From Bradyrhizobium amphicarpaeae (GTDB lineage: Bacteria > Pseudomonadota > Alphaproteobacteria > Rhizobiales > Xanthobacteraceae), in contig NZ_CP029426.2 in NCBI RefSeq assembly GCF_002266435.3, forward strand, positions 6,292,001-6,356,000: a DNA stretch of 64,000 nt. Reading direction: 5' to 3'. Shown here piece by piece: positions 1 through 10,585 of the stretch (positions within the stretch are counted from its first letter, which is position 1; each line of letters begins with the position of its first letter). The position numbers were made by a program, and so were the translations under genes. A model generated the notes under the pieces. That model was not told the origin of the DNA, did not search any database, and saw nothing but the letters and a program-made list of their open reading frames with translations.

Positions 1-170
1 AGTGTGGCCGTATCGACGATGTCGCCGACCTCGACCGCCCATTCGATGCCGCTGGAATAGGAGAAACCGCCGACCGGGAATGCCGGCGACAGCCAGGTCA
101 AGAGCCGGTACAGCGCCGCTGCCTCGCGCTCGGCGAGGTCGCAGGCACCGACCCGCTCACTTGTGGTCAT
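1..170 (-). CDS. ureF: Urease accessory protein UreF (partial, N-terminus only)
   Basis: Translating the minus strand from the ATG at 168-170 gives about 56 residues that run off the left edge, including [16 protein letters not shown], the conserved N-terminal motif of UreF. UreF acts with UreD and UreG as the GTPase-activating and nickel-transfer chaperone that matures apo-urease in the cytoplasm. The start overlaps the last 14 bases of ureE, so the two genes are probably translationally coupled. The remaining roughly 75 percent of the protein, and presumably ureG, lie outside the window. Confidence 0.9.
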   Translation of the reverse strand, partial: MTTSERVGACDLAEREAAALYRLLTWLSPAFPVGGFSYSSGIEWAVEVGDIVDTAT

Positions 171-807
171 GAGCATGCTTGTGGCCGTGGTGATGGTCGG
201 GATGGTCGCAATGCTCGTCGTGGTGATGATGGCCATGATCATGCGCGGCATGATCGTGTGGGTGGTGATCGTGAGCGTGGTGATCGTGGCCCTGATGATC
301 ATGGTGATCGTGACCATGGTCATGATGATGTCCGTGATCGTGATGCGCATGATCGTCGTGCCCATGCGCGTGGCCTGCATCGGCATAGGCGCCGCCCTCA
401 GGATCGAACGGCGCCTCGATCTCGATCACGCGCGCACCGAGGCCCTTCACCATCGCCTCGATGACGTGATCGCGGCGGATGCGCAAGGCCTTGGCCATGA
501 TCTGCGTCGGCAGATGGCGGTTGCCGAGATGCCAGCCGATGCGGACGACGTGGTGCGGATCGCGGCCGCGAATCTCGAGCAGCGGCTCGGGCGCCGCGAC
601 CACCTCGACGAGCCGGCCGTCCTCCAGCACCAGCGCATCGCCGCCGCGCAACGCAACGGCATTCTCCAGGTCGAGCAGGAACTCGAGGCCGCGCGTCCCC
701 GTCATGGCCATGCGGCGGCGGTGCCGGTCGTCGAAATCCAGCACGACCGTATCCGCTGGTGCTTCCGTGAAGCGGTGCTGTCCCCTGACCTGCGTCGCCC
801 GGATCAT
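157..807 (-). CDS. ureE: Urease accessory protein UreE with long His-rich metal-binding tail
   Basis: 216 residues. Residues 1-145 match the UreE fold: an N-terminal domain followed by a metal-binding domain containing [13 protein letters not shown]. UreE is the nickel metallochaperone that delivers Ni2+ to the UreD-UreF-UreG-urease complex. The last 70 or so residues are an extreme His/Asp tract with about 38 histidines and one cysteine; such tails are known to store or buffer Ni2+. UreE proteins are usually about 150-170 residues, so the tail makes this one long. Its start lies 10 bp after the upstream ABM gene, with GAGG about 8 nt before the ATG inside that gene's end. Confidence 0.95.
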   Translation of the reverse strand: MIRATQVRGQHRFTEAPADTVVLDFDDRHRRRMAMTGTRGLEFLLDLENAVALRGGDALVLEDGRLVEVVAAPEPLLEIRGRDPHHVVRIGWHLGNRHLPTQIMAKALRIRRDHVIEAMVKGLGARVIEIEAPFDPEGGAYADAGHAHGHDDHAHHDHGHHHDHGHDHHDHQGHDHHAHDHHPHDHAAHDHGHHHHDEHCDHPDHHHGHKHAHDHK

Positions 808-817
808 GCGCTATACC

Positions 818-1117
818 TCAGAGCTTCTCGACCTTGCCGTCGCTGATGATCTCGATCACCGTCGGCGCCGTCTTCATCTGCGCGGAATATTCGCGCCACA
901 CCTTCATGTGCGGCGCCTTGGCATGCGCGGTGAGATCGTCGCGGGTCTCCCAGCGCTCGACCACCACATACAGATTGGGGTTGTTGACGCTGACATTGCC
1001 GTCATAGGAGATGCAGCCCTTCTCCTTGAGGGTCTCGACGGTGCAGGCCTTGTGTCCCTTGATGAAGTCGTCTTTGTTCTCCGGCTTCATGGGCGTGGTG
1101 GCGATGACATAGATCAT
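818..1117 (-). CDS. ABM-fold (antibiotic biosynthesis monooxygenase / quinol monooxygenase-like) small protein, copy 1
   Basis: 99 residues beginning MIYVIATTPMKPENKDDF, a dimeric alpha-beta barrel (ABM, YgiN-like) pattern with the usual VVVERWE strand. The open frame extends upstream, but the ATG at 1115-1117 is chosen because AGGGAA lies 6 nt before it and because the start aligns with the neighbouring paralogue. Family members include quinol monooxygenases, haem-degrading enzymes and many proteins of unknown substrate, so the reaction cannot be assigned. It sits between ureC and ureE in the same orientation with short gaps and is very probably co-transcribed with urease. I see no established role for it in urease assembly. 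Confidence 0.8.
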   Translation of the reverse strand: MIYVIATTPMKPENKDDFIKGHKACTVETLKEKGCISYDGNVSVNNPNLYVVVERWETRDDLTAHAKAPHMKVWREYSAQMKTAPTVIEIISDGKVEKL

Positions 1118-1140
1118 GGGGTTATTCCCTGTTGTTCTTG

Positions 1141-1440
1141 TTAGCGGACGTCGATCTTCTCGGGTGTGATCACTTCGATCTTCGGCGGGGCCGTAAAGCA
1201 CTTCACCGCGACGCGGCCAAAGGTTTTCATGTGCTCCTGGCCGCGATGCGGCACCAGCGCCTCGGCGTTCTCCCACTGCTCGACGAACACCATCTTGGCA
1301 GGGTCGGTAACGCTCTCATGCAGGTCATAGGCGATATTGCCGGGCTCCTTCCGCGTCTCCTTGATGCAGGCGGTGGCGGCTGCAATGAATTCGGCGCGCG
1401 TCTCGGGCTTGATGGTCAGGGTGGCAACGACGTAGATCAC
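1141..1440 (-). CDS. ABM-fold small protein, copy 2
   Basis: 99 residues starting MIYVVATLTIKPETRAEF. It is a tandem paralogue of the gene at 818-1117, sharing the MIYV-AT start, KPE, a V-VE-WE strand and an HMK motif. The start is a GTG at 1438-1440, with GGGAGGA about 8 nt upstream. It has the ABM (dimeric alpha-beta barrel) fold; substrate and reaction are unknown. The 128 bp separating it from ureC contain no obvious terminator. The two copies are diverged, so the duplication is not recent; they may form a heterodimer, but that is only inference. Confidence 0.8.
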   Translation of the reverse strand: MIYVVATLTIKPETRAEFIAAATACIKETRKEPGNIAYDLHESVTDPAKMVFVEQWENAEALVPHRGQEHMKTFGRVAVKCFTAPPKIEVITPEKIDVR

Positions 1441-1568
1441 GAGAAATCCTCCCGGCTTTTCTTCTAGGGTTCGATAGCGGGCGGGACATTAGACCAGCCG
1501 GGATCGAACGCAAAACTGGAAAAGCCGCCCCCCGGACAAGCGCCCGGGACATGCGTTGAGGCGCTATT

Positions 1569-3284
<1,716 letters not shown>

Positions 3285-3347
3285 CACAAGCCCCGTTTGC
3301 GTTTGTTTTTCTCTGCGGCGTGCCGCATCTCTTGGTAGAGCGCGTGA

Positions 3348-3653
3348 CTACAATTTGCCCATCACATCGCCGCGGAAACCGTAGATCGTCTTCTTACCCG
3401 CCAGCGCGACGAGTTGGACGTCCCGGGTCTGGCCGGGCTCGAAGCGCACCGCGGTGCCGGCGGCGATGTCGAGGCGCATGCCGCGGGACTTCTTGCGGTC
3501 GAACTTCAGCGCGGGGTTGGTCTCGAAGAAATGGTAGTGCGAGCCGACCTGGATCGGGCGGTCGCCGGTGTTGGCGACCGTCAGCGTCACGGTCTTGCGG
3601 CCGGCATTGAGCTCGATCTCGCCGTCCTGGATGAAGAGTTCGCCGGGGATCAT
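3348..3653 (-). CDS. ureB: Urease beta subunit
   Basis: 101 residues starting [19 protein letters not shown], the conserved start of the beta subunit, with the [12 protein letters not shown] signature in the middle. This small structural subunit packs against UreC and UreA in the (UreABC)3 urease trimer and contributes no nickel ligand. The gene lies 11 bp after ureA and 63 bp before ureC, and is read as part of the same operon. Confidence 0.97.
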   Translation of the reverse strand: MIPGELFIQDGEIELNAGRKTVTLTVANTGDRPIQVGSHYHFFETNPALKFDRKKSRGMRLDIAAGTAVRFEPGQTRDVQLVALAGKKTIYGFRGDVMGKL

Positions 3654-3664
3654 GCGTCTTGCTC

Positions 3665-3967
3665 CTACCTGATCGGCTCGTGCACCGTGACGAGCTTGGT
3701 GCCGTCCGGAAATGTCGCCTCGACCTGGATGTCGTGGATCATCTCGGGGATCCCCGGCATCACCTGGTCGCGGGTCAGGACCTGGGCGCCGGATTGCATC
3801 AGTTCGGCGACGGTGCGGCCGTCGCGGGCGCCTTCGAGGATGAAATCGGAGATGATCGCGATCGCCTCGGGATGGTTGAGCTTGACGCCGCGATCGAGCC
3901 TTCGGCGGGCCACGATCGCCGCCATCGAGATCAGAAGCTTGTCCTTTTCTCGGGGAGACAGGTTCAT
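3665..3967 (-). CDS. ureA: Urease gamma subunit
   Basis: 100 residues starting [16 protein letters not shown], with [21 protein letters not shown] in the family signature region. It forms the small alpha-helical subunit of bacterial urease. Length and start match the family exactly. The gene lies 37 bp after ureD and 11 bp before ureB. Confidence 0.97.
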   Translation of the reverse strand: MNLSPREKDKLLISMAAIVARRRLDRGVKLNHPEAIAIISDFILEGARDGRTVAELMQSGAQVLTRDQVMPGIPEMIHDIQVEATFPDGTKLVTVHEPIR

Positions 3968-4004
3968 GAAGACTCTCTTCCGTTCAACACGTCAATTCAG
4001 CCGG

Positions 4005-4835
4005 TCAGTTCAACCAGAGTCGCGGCAGAGCCGCTCCCGTGCGCGCCAGCACGGCCATCATGTCGGCGCGCAAGCGCGCCGCATCTTGGGCACAGAACCG
4101 CGCCATTGCAAAGCCATTCCAGGCGGAGATTCCCACCTCGCCGGAAAACGAATCCGAGGCCTCGCGGATGCGCTCGACGAGGGCCTCGTCGCCGGGGACG
4201 ACCAGCGCCGTGCCGATCGCCGCGCCACCCTTCGCCACCGCCGATCGCCCAAGTTTGGCGCCGATATTGCCGTCGAGCCTGACGGTCTCGGCGAACACCA
4301 GCCTGCCACCACGCCGCAGCCGCCAGCGGTCGACGAATTCCCCCTGCTCCATCCGCTCGCCCATGGCGGTGCGGCCGAACACGACGATCTCGCACAGCAC
4401 GAGCGAGGCGGTCTCGTCGAGCTCGATATCGAAGCTGCGATGGACCCTGGCGCGATCGAACAGGATCGTCTCCTGCGGCAGCCAGCCGAGATGCGCGCCC
4501 GCGGCGATTTTCAAGGAAATATTGAACTGCGCTGCCGCTCCCGGCGCGCGATAGACCTTTTCGGCGGCCGCCGTCGTCAAGGTCAGGCGCGAGCGCTCGC
4601 CCGCTGCGATGTCGATCTCGAAACTGTCCCCTCCCGCGACGCCGCCGGCCGTGTTGACGAACACGCCGGACAACCCCTCGCCTTCCGGTGAGGGAAAGCG
4701 CACGCGCAGCGAGCCGGACTCATGCAAGACGCCGCGCCGTGTCACGCCGTCACGCGCATGGACGTCGAAGCGCACTGCGCCGCGGGCACGGTTCGCCTCG
4801 AAAACCCCCGATGTGACCGCAACGTCGCTGCGCAT
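4005..4835 (-). CDS. ureD: Urease accessory protein UreD
   Basis: 276 residues with the UreD core NTAGGVAGGDSF near residues 60-72 and LPQETILFDRARVHR in the middle. UreD binds apo-urease directly and passes nickel from UreG/UreF through an internal tunnel. The ATG at 4833-4835 is supported by GGGGGAGGCGG immediately upstream. It is the first ure gene and follows urtE by 32 bp, which links urea import and urease maturation in one transcription unit. Confidence 0.95.
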   Translation of the reverse strand: MRSDVAVTSGVFEANRARGAVRFDVHARDGVTRRGVLHESGSLRVRFPSPEGEGLSGVFVNTAGGVAGGDSFEIDIAAGERSRLTLTTAAAEKVYRAPGAAAQFNISLKIAAGAHLGWLPQETILFDRARVHRSFDIELDETASLVLCEIVVFGRTAMGERMEQGEFVDRWRLRRGGRLVFAETVRLDGNIGAKLGRSAVAKGGAAIGTALVVPGDEALVERIREASDSFSGEVGISAWNGFAMARFCAQDAARLRADMMAVLARTGAALPRLWLN

Positions 4836-4867
4836 CCGCCTCCCCCAGCCGGTCGCGGCAGAACGGC

Positions 4868-5563
4868 TTACAGCGCCATCTGGCGGCTGATCTCGCTCGC
4901 GTCCAGATTGGCGCGGTCGCAGGTGAACTTCACCGCGCCGCGATCCATCACGGCAAAACTGTCGCCGAGTTCGCAGGCAAAGTCGAGATATTGTTCGACC
5001 AGCACGATGGCGATGTTGCCGAGATTGCGCAGATAGGAGATGGCGCGGCCGATGTCCTTGATGATCGAGGGCTGGATGCCCTCGGTCGGCTCGTCGAGCA
5101 GCAGCAATTTCGGACGCATCACCAGCGCGCGGCCGATCGCCAATTGCTGCTGCTGCCCGCCCGAGAGATCGCCGCCGCGCCGGCCGAGCATGGATTGCAG
5201 CACCGGAAACAGCGAGAACACATCGTCCGGAATGTTCTTGTCCTGGCGCTTGAGTGGACCGAAGCCGGTCTTGAGGTTCTCCTCGACCGTCAGCAGCGGG
5301 AATATCTCGCGGCCTTGCGGCACGAAGCCGATGCCCTTGCGCGCACGCTCATAGGGCTTCAGGCCGGTGATATCGCTGCCATCGAACACGATCGCGCCTG
5401 AGGAGATCGGATATTGCCCGACCATGGCGCGCAAGAGCGAGGTCTTGCCGACGCCGTTGCGCCCGAGCACGCAAGTGACCTTGCCCGGCTCGGCCGCAAT
5501 AGAGACGCCGCGCAGCGCCTGCGCCGCGCCGTAGAACAGGTTGATGTCCTTGACTTCAAGCAT
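4868..5563 (-). CDS. urtE: Urea ABC transporter ATP-binding subunit UrtE
   Basis: 231 residues starting MLEVKDINLFYGAAQALRG. Walker A is GRNGVGKTS, the ABC signature LSGGQQQQLAIGRAL and Walker B LLLLDEPTEG followed by IQPS. It is the LivF-type ATPase of the five-component urea transporter. The frame stays open upstream into urtD, but the ATG at 5561-5563 gives the family length and sits 2 bp after the urtD stop. The GIQPSIIKDI motif after Walker B is characteristic of UrtE. It acts on the cytoplasmic face with UrtD, UrtB and UrtC. Confidence 0.95.
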   Translation of the reverse strand: MLEVKDINLFYGAAQALRGVSIAAEPGKVTCVLGRNGVGKTSLLRAMVGQYPISSGAIVFDGSDITGLKPYERARKGIGFVPQGREIFPLLTVEENLKTGFGPLKRQDKNIPDDVFSLFPVLQSMLGRRGGDLSGGQQQQLAIGRALVMRPKLLLLDEPTEGIQPSIIKDIGRAISYLRNLGNIAIVLVEQYLDFACELGDSFAVMDRGAVKFTCDRANLDASEISRQMAL

Positions 5564-5565
5564 GC

Positions 5566-6327
5566 TCAGCGTCCCAGATAGACTTCGATGACCCGCTCGT
5601 TCGACGAGACCTGGTCGATGGTTCCTTCCGCGAGCACCGTGCCCTCGTGCAGGCAGGTGACCTTGACCCCGAGTTCGCGCACGAACGTCATGTCGTGCTC
5701 GACCACCATCACGGTATGGGTCTTGTTGATCTCTTTCAGCAGCTCGGCGGTCAGATGCGTCTCGACGTCGGTCATTCCCGCAACCGGCTCGTCGACCAGC
5801 AGCAGTTTTGGGTCCTGCGCGAGCAGCATGCCGATCTCGAGCCACTGTTTCTGGCCGTGGCTGAGACTGCCCGCGAGGCGGTTGCGTGCTTCGGTGAGGC
5901 GGATCGTCTCCAGCACCTTGTCGATGCGCTCGGCCTCGTCCCTGCTGCCGCGCCAGAATAGCGTGCCCTTGACGCTGTGGTCGACATTGAGCGCGAGCAG
6001 GAGATTATCCTGCACGGTCTGGCTCTCGAAGACGGTCGGCTTCTGGAATTTGCGGCCGATGCCGAGCTCGGCGATGCGGGTCTCGTCGAGCCGCGTCAGA
6101 TCGGTGACGCCATCGAACAGCACCGTACCCTCGTCGGGCTTGGTCTTGCCGGTGATGATGTCCATCATCGTGGTCTTGCCCGCGCCGTTCGGACCGATGA
6201 TGGCGCGCATCTCGCCGGGCGCGAGCGTCAGCGACAGATTGTTGATGGCGTGGAATCCGTCGAACGAGACGTGCACGCCGTCGAGATAGAGCATCGCCGA
6301 GGTGGCGCGGTTGTCCATGACGTTCAT
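5566..6327 (-). CDS. urtD: Urea ABC transporter ATP-binding subunit UrtD
   Basis: 253 residues from the ATG at 6325-6327. Walker A is GPNGAGKTTMMDIITGKTKP and the signature is the variant LSHGQKQWLEIGMLL, typical of UrtD rather than LivG. Walker B is LLLVDEPVAGM. It is the second ATPase of the urea importer. It starts 5 bp after urtC and ends 2 bp before urtE. Confidence 0.95.
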   Translation of the reverse strand: MNVMDNRATSAMLYLDGVHVSFDGFHAINNLSLTLAPGEMRAIIGPNGAGKTTMMDIITGKTKPDEGTVLFDGVTDLTRLDETRIAELGIGRKFQKPTVFESQTVQDNLLLALNVDHSVKGTLFWRGSRDEAERIDKVLETIRLTEARNRLAGSLSHGQKQWLEIGMLLAQDPKLLLVDEPVAGMTDVETHLTAELLKEINKTHTVMVVEHDMTFVRELGVKVTCLHEGTVLAEGTIDQVSSNERVIEVYLGR

Positions 6328-6332
6328 TGCGC

Positions 6333-7499
6333 CTACTCCGCCATCTTGGGTTCGACGACGCCGTCTTCGGCCGCGGCACTCGCCATCGTCGCGGCGCGCT
6401 TCTCCTTGGAGGAGTCCCACCATGCATTGAAGGTGCCGATGATGCCCTTCGGCAGCAGCAGCGTCACCAGGATGAACATAGCGCCCAGCATGAACAGCCA
6501 GTACGGCGCCAGCACGCCAGAGGTGAAGAACGTCTTGGCGTAGTTGACGACGACGGCGCCGAGCGCGGCACCGACCAGCGTGCCGCGGCCACCGACGGCG
6601 ACCCAGATCACCGCCTCGATCGAATTGCCGGGCGCGAATTCGGAGGGATTGATGATGCCGACCTGCGGCACGTAAAGCGCGCCGGCGACCCCGGCCATGC
6701 AGGCCGACACCGTGAACACGAACAGCTTGTAGGATTCGACGCGGTAGCCGAGGAAGCGCGTGCGCGATTCCGCATCGCGCACCGCGATCAGCACCTTGCC
6801 GAGCTTGGAGGAGACGATCGCACGGCAGACCAGGAAGCCCGCGATCAGCGCCAGGCAGCTCAGCGCGAACAGCGCCGCGCGAGTGCCTTCCGCCTGGACG
6901 TTGAAGCCGAGGATGTCCTTGAAATCGGTCAGGCCGTTATTGCCGCCGAAGCCGAAATCGTTGCGGAAGAAGGCGAGCAGCAGCGCATAGGTCATCGCCT
7001 GCGTGATGATCGACAGATACACGCCGGTGACGCGGGAGCGGAAGGCGAGCCAGCCGAAGCAGAAGGCGAGCAGGCCGGGCACGATCAGCACCATCAGCGC
7101 CGCGAACCAGAACATGTCGAAGCCGTACCAGGTCCAGGGCAGCTTCGAGTAATTCAGGAACACCATGAAGTCGGGCAGAACAGGATTGCCGTAGACGCCG
7201 CGGGAGCCGATCTGCCGCATCAGGTACATGCCCATCGCATAGCCGCCGAGCGCGAAGAAGGCGCCGTGGCCGAGCGAGAGAATGCCGCAATAGCCCCAGA
7301 TCAAATCGATCGAAAGCGCGAGGATCGCGTAACAGACATATTTGCCCCAGAGCGCGACGAGATAGGTCGGCACCTGCAGGAACGAGCCCGCGGGCAGCAA
7401 CAAATTGGAGAGCGGGATCAGGATGCCGCAGGCCGCGACGACGGCAAGGAAGATCGTCGCACTGCGGTCCAGCGATCGCGTCAGCATGTGAGGGGTCAT
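6333..7499 (-). CDS. urtC: Urea ABC transporter permease UrtC
   Basis: 388 residues with about ten hydrophobic segments and the LivM-type core (GYCGILSLGHGAFFALGGYAMG and VAVGGRGTLVGAALGA). It forms the inner-membrane channel together with UrtB. The C-terminal charged tail (residues 360-388) is cytoplasmic by prediction. Its ATG overlaps the urtB stop by 4 bp, so translation is probably coupled. Confidence 0.95.
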   Translation of the reverse strand: MTPHMLTRSLDRSATIFLAVVAACGILIPLSNLLLPAGSFLQVPTYLVALWGKYVCYAILALSIDLIWGYCGILSLGHGAFFALGGYAMGMYLMRQIGSRGVYGNPVLPDFMVFLNYSKLPWTWYGFDMFWFAALMVLIVPGLLAFCFGWLAFRSRVTGVYLSIITQAMTYALLLAFFRNDFGFGGNNGLTDFKDILGFNVQAEGTRAALFALSCLALIAGFLVCRAIVSSKLGKVLIAVRDAESRTRFLGYRVESYKLFVFTVSACMAGVAGALYVPQVGIINPSEFAPGNSIEAVIWVAVGGRGTLVGAALGAVVVNYAKTFFTSGVLAPYWLFMLGAMFILVTLLLPKGIIGTFNAWWDSSKEKRAATMASAAAEDGVVEPKMAE

Positions 7500-9103
7500 G
7501 CTTCCACCGCGCGGCCCTTGAGCGCGAACAGGCCGCGCGGGCGTTTTTGAATGAACAGGATGATGAGAACCAGGATCGCGATCTTGCCGAGCACGGCGCC
7601 GGCCACAGGCTCCAGGAACTTGTTGGCGATGCCGAGCGTGAAGGCGCCGACCAGCGTGCCCCAGAGATTGCCGACGCCGCCGAACACCACGACCATGAAG
7701 CTGTCGATGATGTAGCTCTGGCCGAGGTTCGGGCTGACATTGTCGATCTGCGACAGCGCCACGCCGGCGATGCCGGCAATGCCCGAGCCGAGCCCGAAGG
7801 TGAGCGCGTCGACCCGCGAGGTCGCAATGCCCATGGAGGCCGCCATGCGCCGGTTCTGCGTCACCGCACGCATCTCCAGGCCGAGCGCCGTGTAACGCAG
7901 CATCGCCAGCAGGATCGCGAACACGGCCAGCGTGAACACGAGGATCCAGAGCCGGTTATAAGTGATGGTGATCTGGCCGAGCTCGAAGGCGCCGCTCATC
8001 CAGGAGGGATTGCCGACCTCGCGATTGGTCGGACCGAACATGGTGCGCACCGCCTGCTGCAGCACCAGCGACAGGCCCCAAGTCGCGAGCAGCGTCTCCA
8101 GCGGACGGCCGTAGAGGAAGCGGATGATGCTGCGCTCGATCAGCACGCCGATCGCGCCGGCGACCACAAAGGCCAATGGCACCGCGATCAGCAGCGAGTA
8201 GTCGAACAGGCCGGGATAGCGGGTGCGGATCACCTCCTGCACCACGAAGGTGGTGTAGGCCCCCAACATCACCATCTCGCCATGGGCCATGTTGATCACG
8301 CCCATCACGCCGAAGGTGATGGCGAGCCCGATCGCAGCGAGCAGCAGCACCGAGCCGAGCGAGAGCCCGTACCAGGCATTCTGCACCATGGACCAGATCG
8401 CGAGCGAGTTCTGGATGGAGCCGATCGCGCTCGCGGCGGCTTTGGTCACCGATGCCGGCTGGTCGCCCATGCCTGTGAGCAGCGCGAGTGCCTCCTGATC
8501 GCCGCGCCCCTTGAGGGTGGCCACCGCCTCCAGCTTCTCGACCTCGGTAGCGTCCGGCTTGAACAGCAGGATCGCCGCACGGGCGTCGCCGAGCGCCGCC
8601 TTGACGGATTTGTTGGTTTCCTTTGCAAGCGCACCATCGACCGCCTCGAGCGCCGTCTCCTCGTGCGACTTGAAGACGGACTGCGCCGCCTGGAGCCGCG
8701 TCCCGACGTCCGGCGACTGCAGCGTCAGGCTGCCGAGCGCGGCGTCGACGCTGCGGCGCAGGCGGTTGTTGAGGCGAACCGCGCTGGCGCTGTCGGGAAC
8801 GCTGGCCACTGCCTGGCCGGTCGCGGCGTCGATCGACTTGCCGTCGGCACCGGTGACGTAAACCTTCTTGCTGTCGAGGTCGACCATCAGGCGGCCGTCC
8901 TGAAGCGCACTGATGATGGGGAAAGCCAGCGGATTGCCGCTGCTTGCGACCACTCCGATCGCCTCGTCCGTGTCGGAATAATCGTCGTTGGCGAATTTCG
9001 CGACCGCGTCCTCGAACGGACCGGCGAGGGCCGGCAGCGCGAACGCGATCAGGAACAACGAGAGAGCAAACGAGCAGAGACGCGCGGACAAATGGGTTGG
9101 CAC
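7496..9103 (-). CDS. urtB: Urea ABC transporter permease UrtB
   Basis: 535 residues from the GTG at 9101-9103. The N-terminus is a hydrophobic signal-like segment ending in ALPALA, followed by a roughly 200-residue periplasmic-type region and then a LivH-type permease of about eight membrane segments with INMAHGEMVMLGAYTTF and VFGGVGNLWGTLVGA. The extra N-terminal domain is typical of UrtB. An upstream ATG at 9169 would place the start before a strong stem-loop and add a charged leader, so I reject it. Substrate translocation partner of UrtC. Confidence 0.92.
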   Translation of the reverse strand: MPTHLSARLCSFALSLFLIAFALPALAGPFEDAVAKFANDDYSDTDEAIGVVASSGNPLAFPIISALQDGRLMVDLDSKKVYVTGADGKSIDAATGQAVASVPDSASAVRLNNRLRRSVDAALGSLTLQSPDVGTRLQAAQSVFKSHEETALEAVDGALAKETNKSVKAALGDARAAILLFKPDATEVEKLEAVATLKGRGDQEALALLTGMGDQPASVTKAAASAIGSIQNSLAIWSMVQNAWYGLSLGSVLLLAAIGLAITFGVMGVINMAHGEMVMLGAYTTFVVQEVIRTRYPGLFDYSLLIAVPLAFVVAGAIGVLIERSIIRFLYGRPLETLLATWGLSLVLQQAVRTMFGPTNREVGNPSWMSGAFELGQITITYNRLWILVFTLAVFAILLAMLRYTALGLEMRAVTQNRRMAASMGIATSRVDALTFGLGSGIAGIAGVALSQIDNVSPNLGQSYIIDSFMVVVFGGVGNLWGTLVGAFTLGIANKFLEPVAGAVLGKIAILVLIILFIQKRPRGLFALKGRAVEA

Positions 9104-9129
9104 TGTGAATGACCCCGGCAGAAATGAGT

Positions 9130-9159
9130 GGAGAAGGCGGCGGGATCGCCGCCTTCTCC
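9130..9159 (-). terminator. Perfect 12-bp stem-loop between urtA and urtB (attenuator or mRNA-stability element)
   Basis: Arms 9130-9141 (GGAGAAGGCGGC) and 9148-9159 are exact reverse complements around a 6-nt loop. The element lies 28 bp after the urtA stop and 26 bp before the urtB start. In the minus-strand RNA only a loose U-rich stretch (ACUCAUUUCUG) follows, so it is more likely partial termination or protection of the urtA 3' end than a full terminator. Confidence 0.7.
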
Positions 9160-9187
9160 GGTCGCGCAATGGCGTGTCAGATCCGGA

Positions 9188-10510
9188 TCAGGAGCCCGAA
9201 CCGAGGCACTTGTTGGTCTTGGTGTTGAAGTTGCCGCACTTCTTGCCGACCCAGTCGCCGATCAGGTCCTTGGAGCCGTCGAGCTCCTTCGACCAGGCGT
9301 CGCCCGCGACGAGACCCGGGGTCTTCCAGACCACGTCGAACTGGCCGTTCGCCTTGATCTCGCCGATGAACACCGGCTTGGTGATGTGGTGGTTCGGAAG
9401 CATCTTGGAGGTGCCGCCGGTCAGGTTCTTGGCCTCGATGCCCGGGAGAGCGTCGATCACCTTGTCCGGATCGGTCGACTTCACCTTCTCGACCGCCTTG
9501 ACCCACATGTCGAAGCCGATCACGTGCGCTTCCATCGGATCGTTGGTCACGCGCTTCGGATTCTTGGTGTAGGCCTGCCACGCCTTGATGAACTTCTCGT
9601 TCTCCGGCGACTTGATCGACTGGAAGTAATTCCAGGCGGCGAGATGGCCAAGCAGCGGCTTGGTGTCGATGCCGGCGAGCTCTTCCTCACCCACCGAGAA
9701 CGCGACCACCGGGATGTCCTTGGCCTTGATGCCCTGGTTGCCGAGCTCCTTATAGAAGGGGACGTTGGCGTCGCCGTTGATGGTCGAGACCACCGCAGTC
9801 TTCTTGCCGGCCGAGCCGAACTTCTTGATGTCGGCCACGATCGTCTGCCAGTCGGAATGACCGAACGGCGTGTAGTTGATCATGATGTCTCCCTGGGCGA
9901 CACCCTTCGACTTCAGATAGGCTTCCAGGATCTTGTTGGTGGTGCGTGGATAGACGTAGTCGGTGCCCGCGAGCACCCAGCGCTTCACCTTCTCGTCCTT
10001 CATCAAATAGTCGACGGCCGGGATTGCCTGCTGGTTCGGCGCCGCACCCGTGTAGAACACGTTGCGCTCGCTCTCCTCACCCTCGTACTGCACGGGGTAG
10101 AACAGGATGTTGTTCAGCTCCTTGAAGACGGGCAACACCGACTTGCGCGACACCGACGTCCAGCAGCCGAATACGACCGAGACCTTGTCCTTGGTGATCA
10201 GCTCGCGCGCCTTTTCGGCGAACAGCGGCCAGTTCGACGCGGGGTCGACGACGACGGCTTCGAGCTTCTTGCCGAGAACGCCGCCCTTCTTGTTCTGCTC
10301 GTCGATCAGGAAAAGGATGGTGTCCTTCAGCGTGGTTTCGCTGATGGCCATGGTGCCGGAAAGGGAGTGCAGCACGCCGACCTTGATGGTGTCGTCCGCG
10401 GCCTTGGCGCCGGTCAATGAAGCCAGACCGAGCACCAGGCCGGCGGTCGCGGCGAGCACGCCACGGCGGCTAAATGACGCCGCTATATCGTGAGTAGATT
10501 TGCTAAACAT
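9188..10510 (-). CDS. urtA: Urea ABC transporter substrate-binding protein UrtA
   Basis: 440 residues. The leader has an SRRGVLAA twin-arginine-like motif followed by a hydrophobic stretch and a cleavage region near GAKAADD, so it is exported, possibly by Tat. The mature part is a type-I periplasmic binding protein of the LivJ/UrtA group (TIKVGVLHSLSGTMAISE; KKLEAVVVDPASNWP). UrtA captures urea or short amides in the periplasm and delivers them to UrtBC. It is the first gene of the urt-ure operon and has a sigma-54 promoter about 75 bp upstream. Confidence 0.96.
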   Translation of the reverse strand: MFSKSTHDIAASFSRRGVLAATAGLVLGLASLTGAKAADDTIKVGVLHSLSGTMAISETTLKDTILFLIDEQNKKGGVLGKKLEAVVVDPASNWPLFAEKARELITKDKVSVVFGCWTSVSRKSVLPVFKELNNILFYPVQYEGEESERNVFYTGAAPNQQAIPAVDYLMKDEKVKRWVLAGTDYVYPRTTNKILEAYLKSKGVAQGDIMINYTPFGHSDWQTIVADIKKFGSAGKKTAVVSTINGDANVPFYKELGNQGIKAKDIPVVAFSVGEEELAGIDTKPLLGHLAAWNYFQSIKSPENEKFIKAWQAYTKNPKRVTNDPMEAHVIGFDMWVKAVEKVKSTDPDKVIDALPGIEAKNLTGGTSKMLPNHHITKPVFIGEIKANGQFDVVWKTPGLVAGDAWSKELDGSKDLIGDWVGKKCGNFNTKTNKCLGSGS

Positions 10511-10585
10511 GAGTGTCTCATCTCCCTGACGCAGACGTGAAAAACGCTGCGAAACGGCCCCACGGCCGCCTGCGATTAACGGAAT

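Noticed and set aside
163..846. 227-codon plus-strand frame opposite ureE, rich in Met and Val
   Set aside because: It is the mirror of the His-rich ureE codons; composition is artificial and no family is visible.
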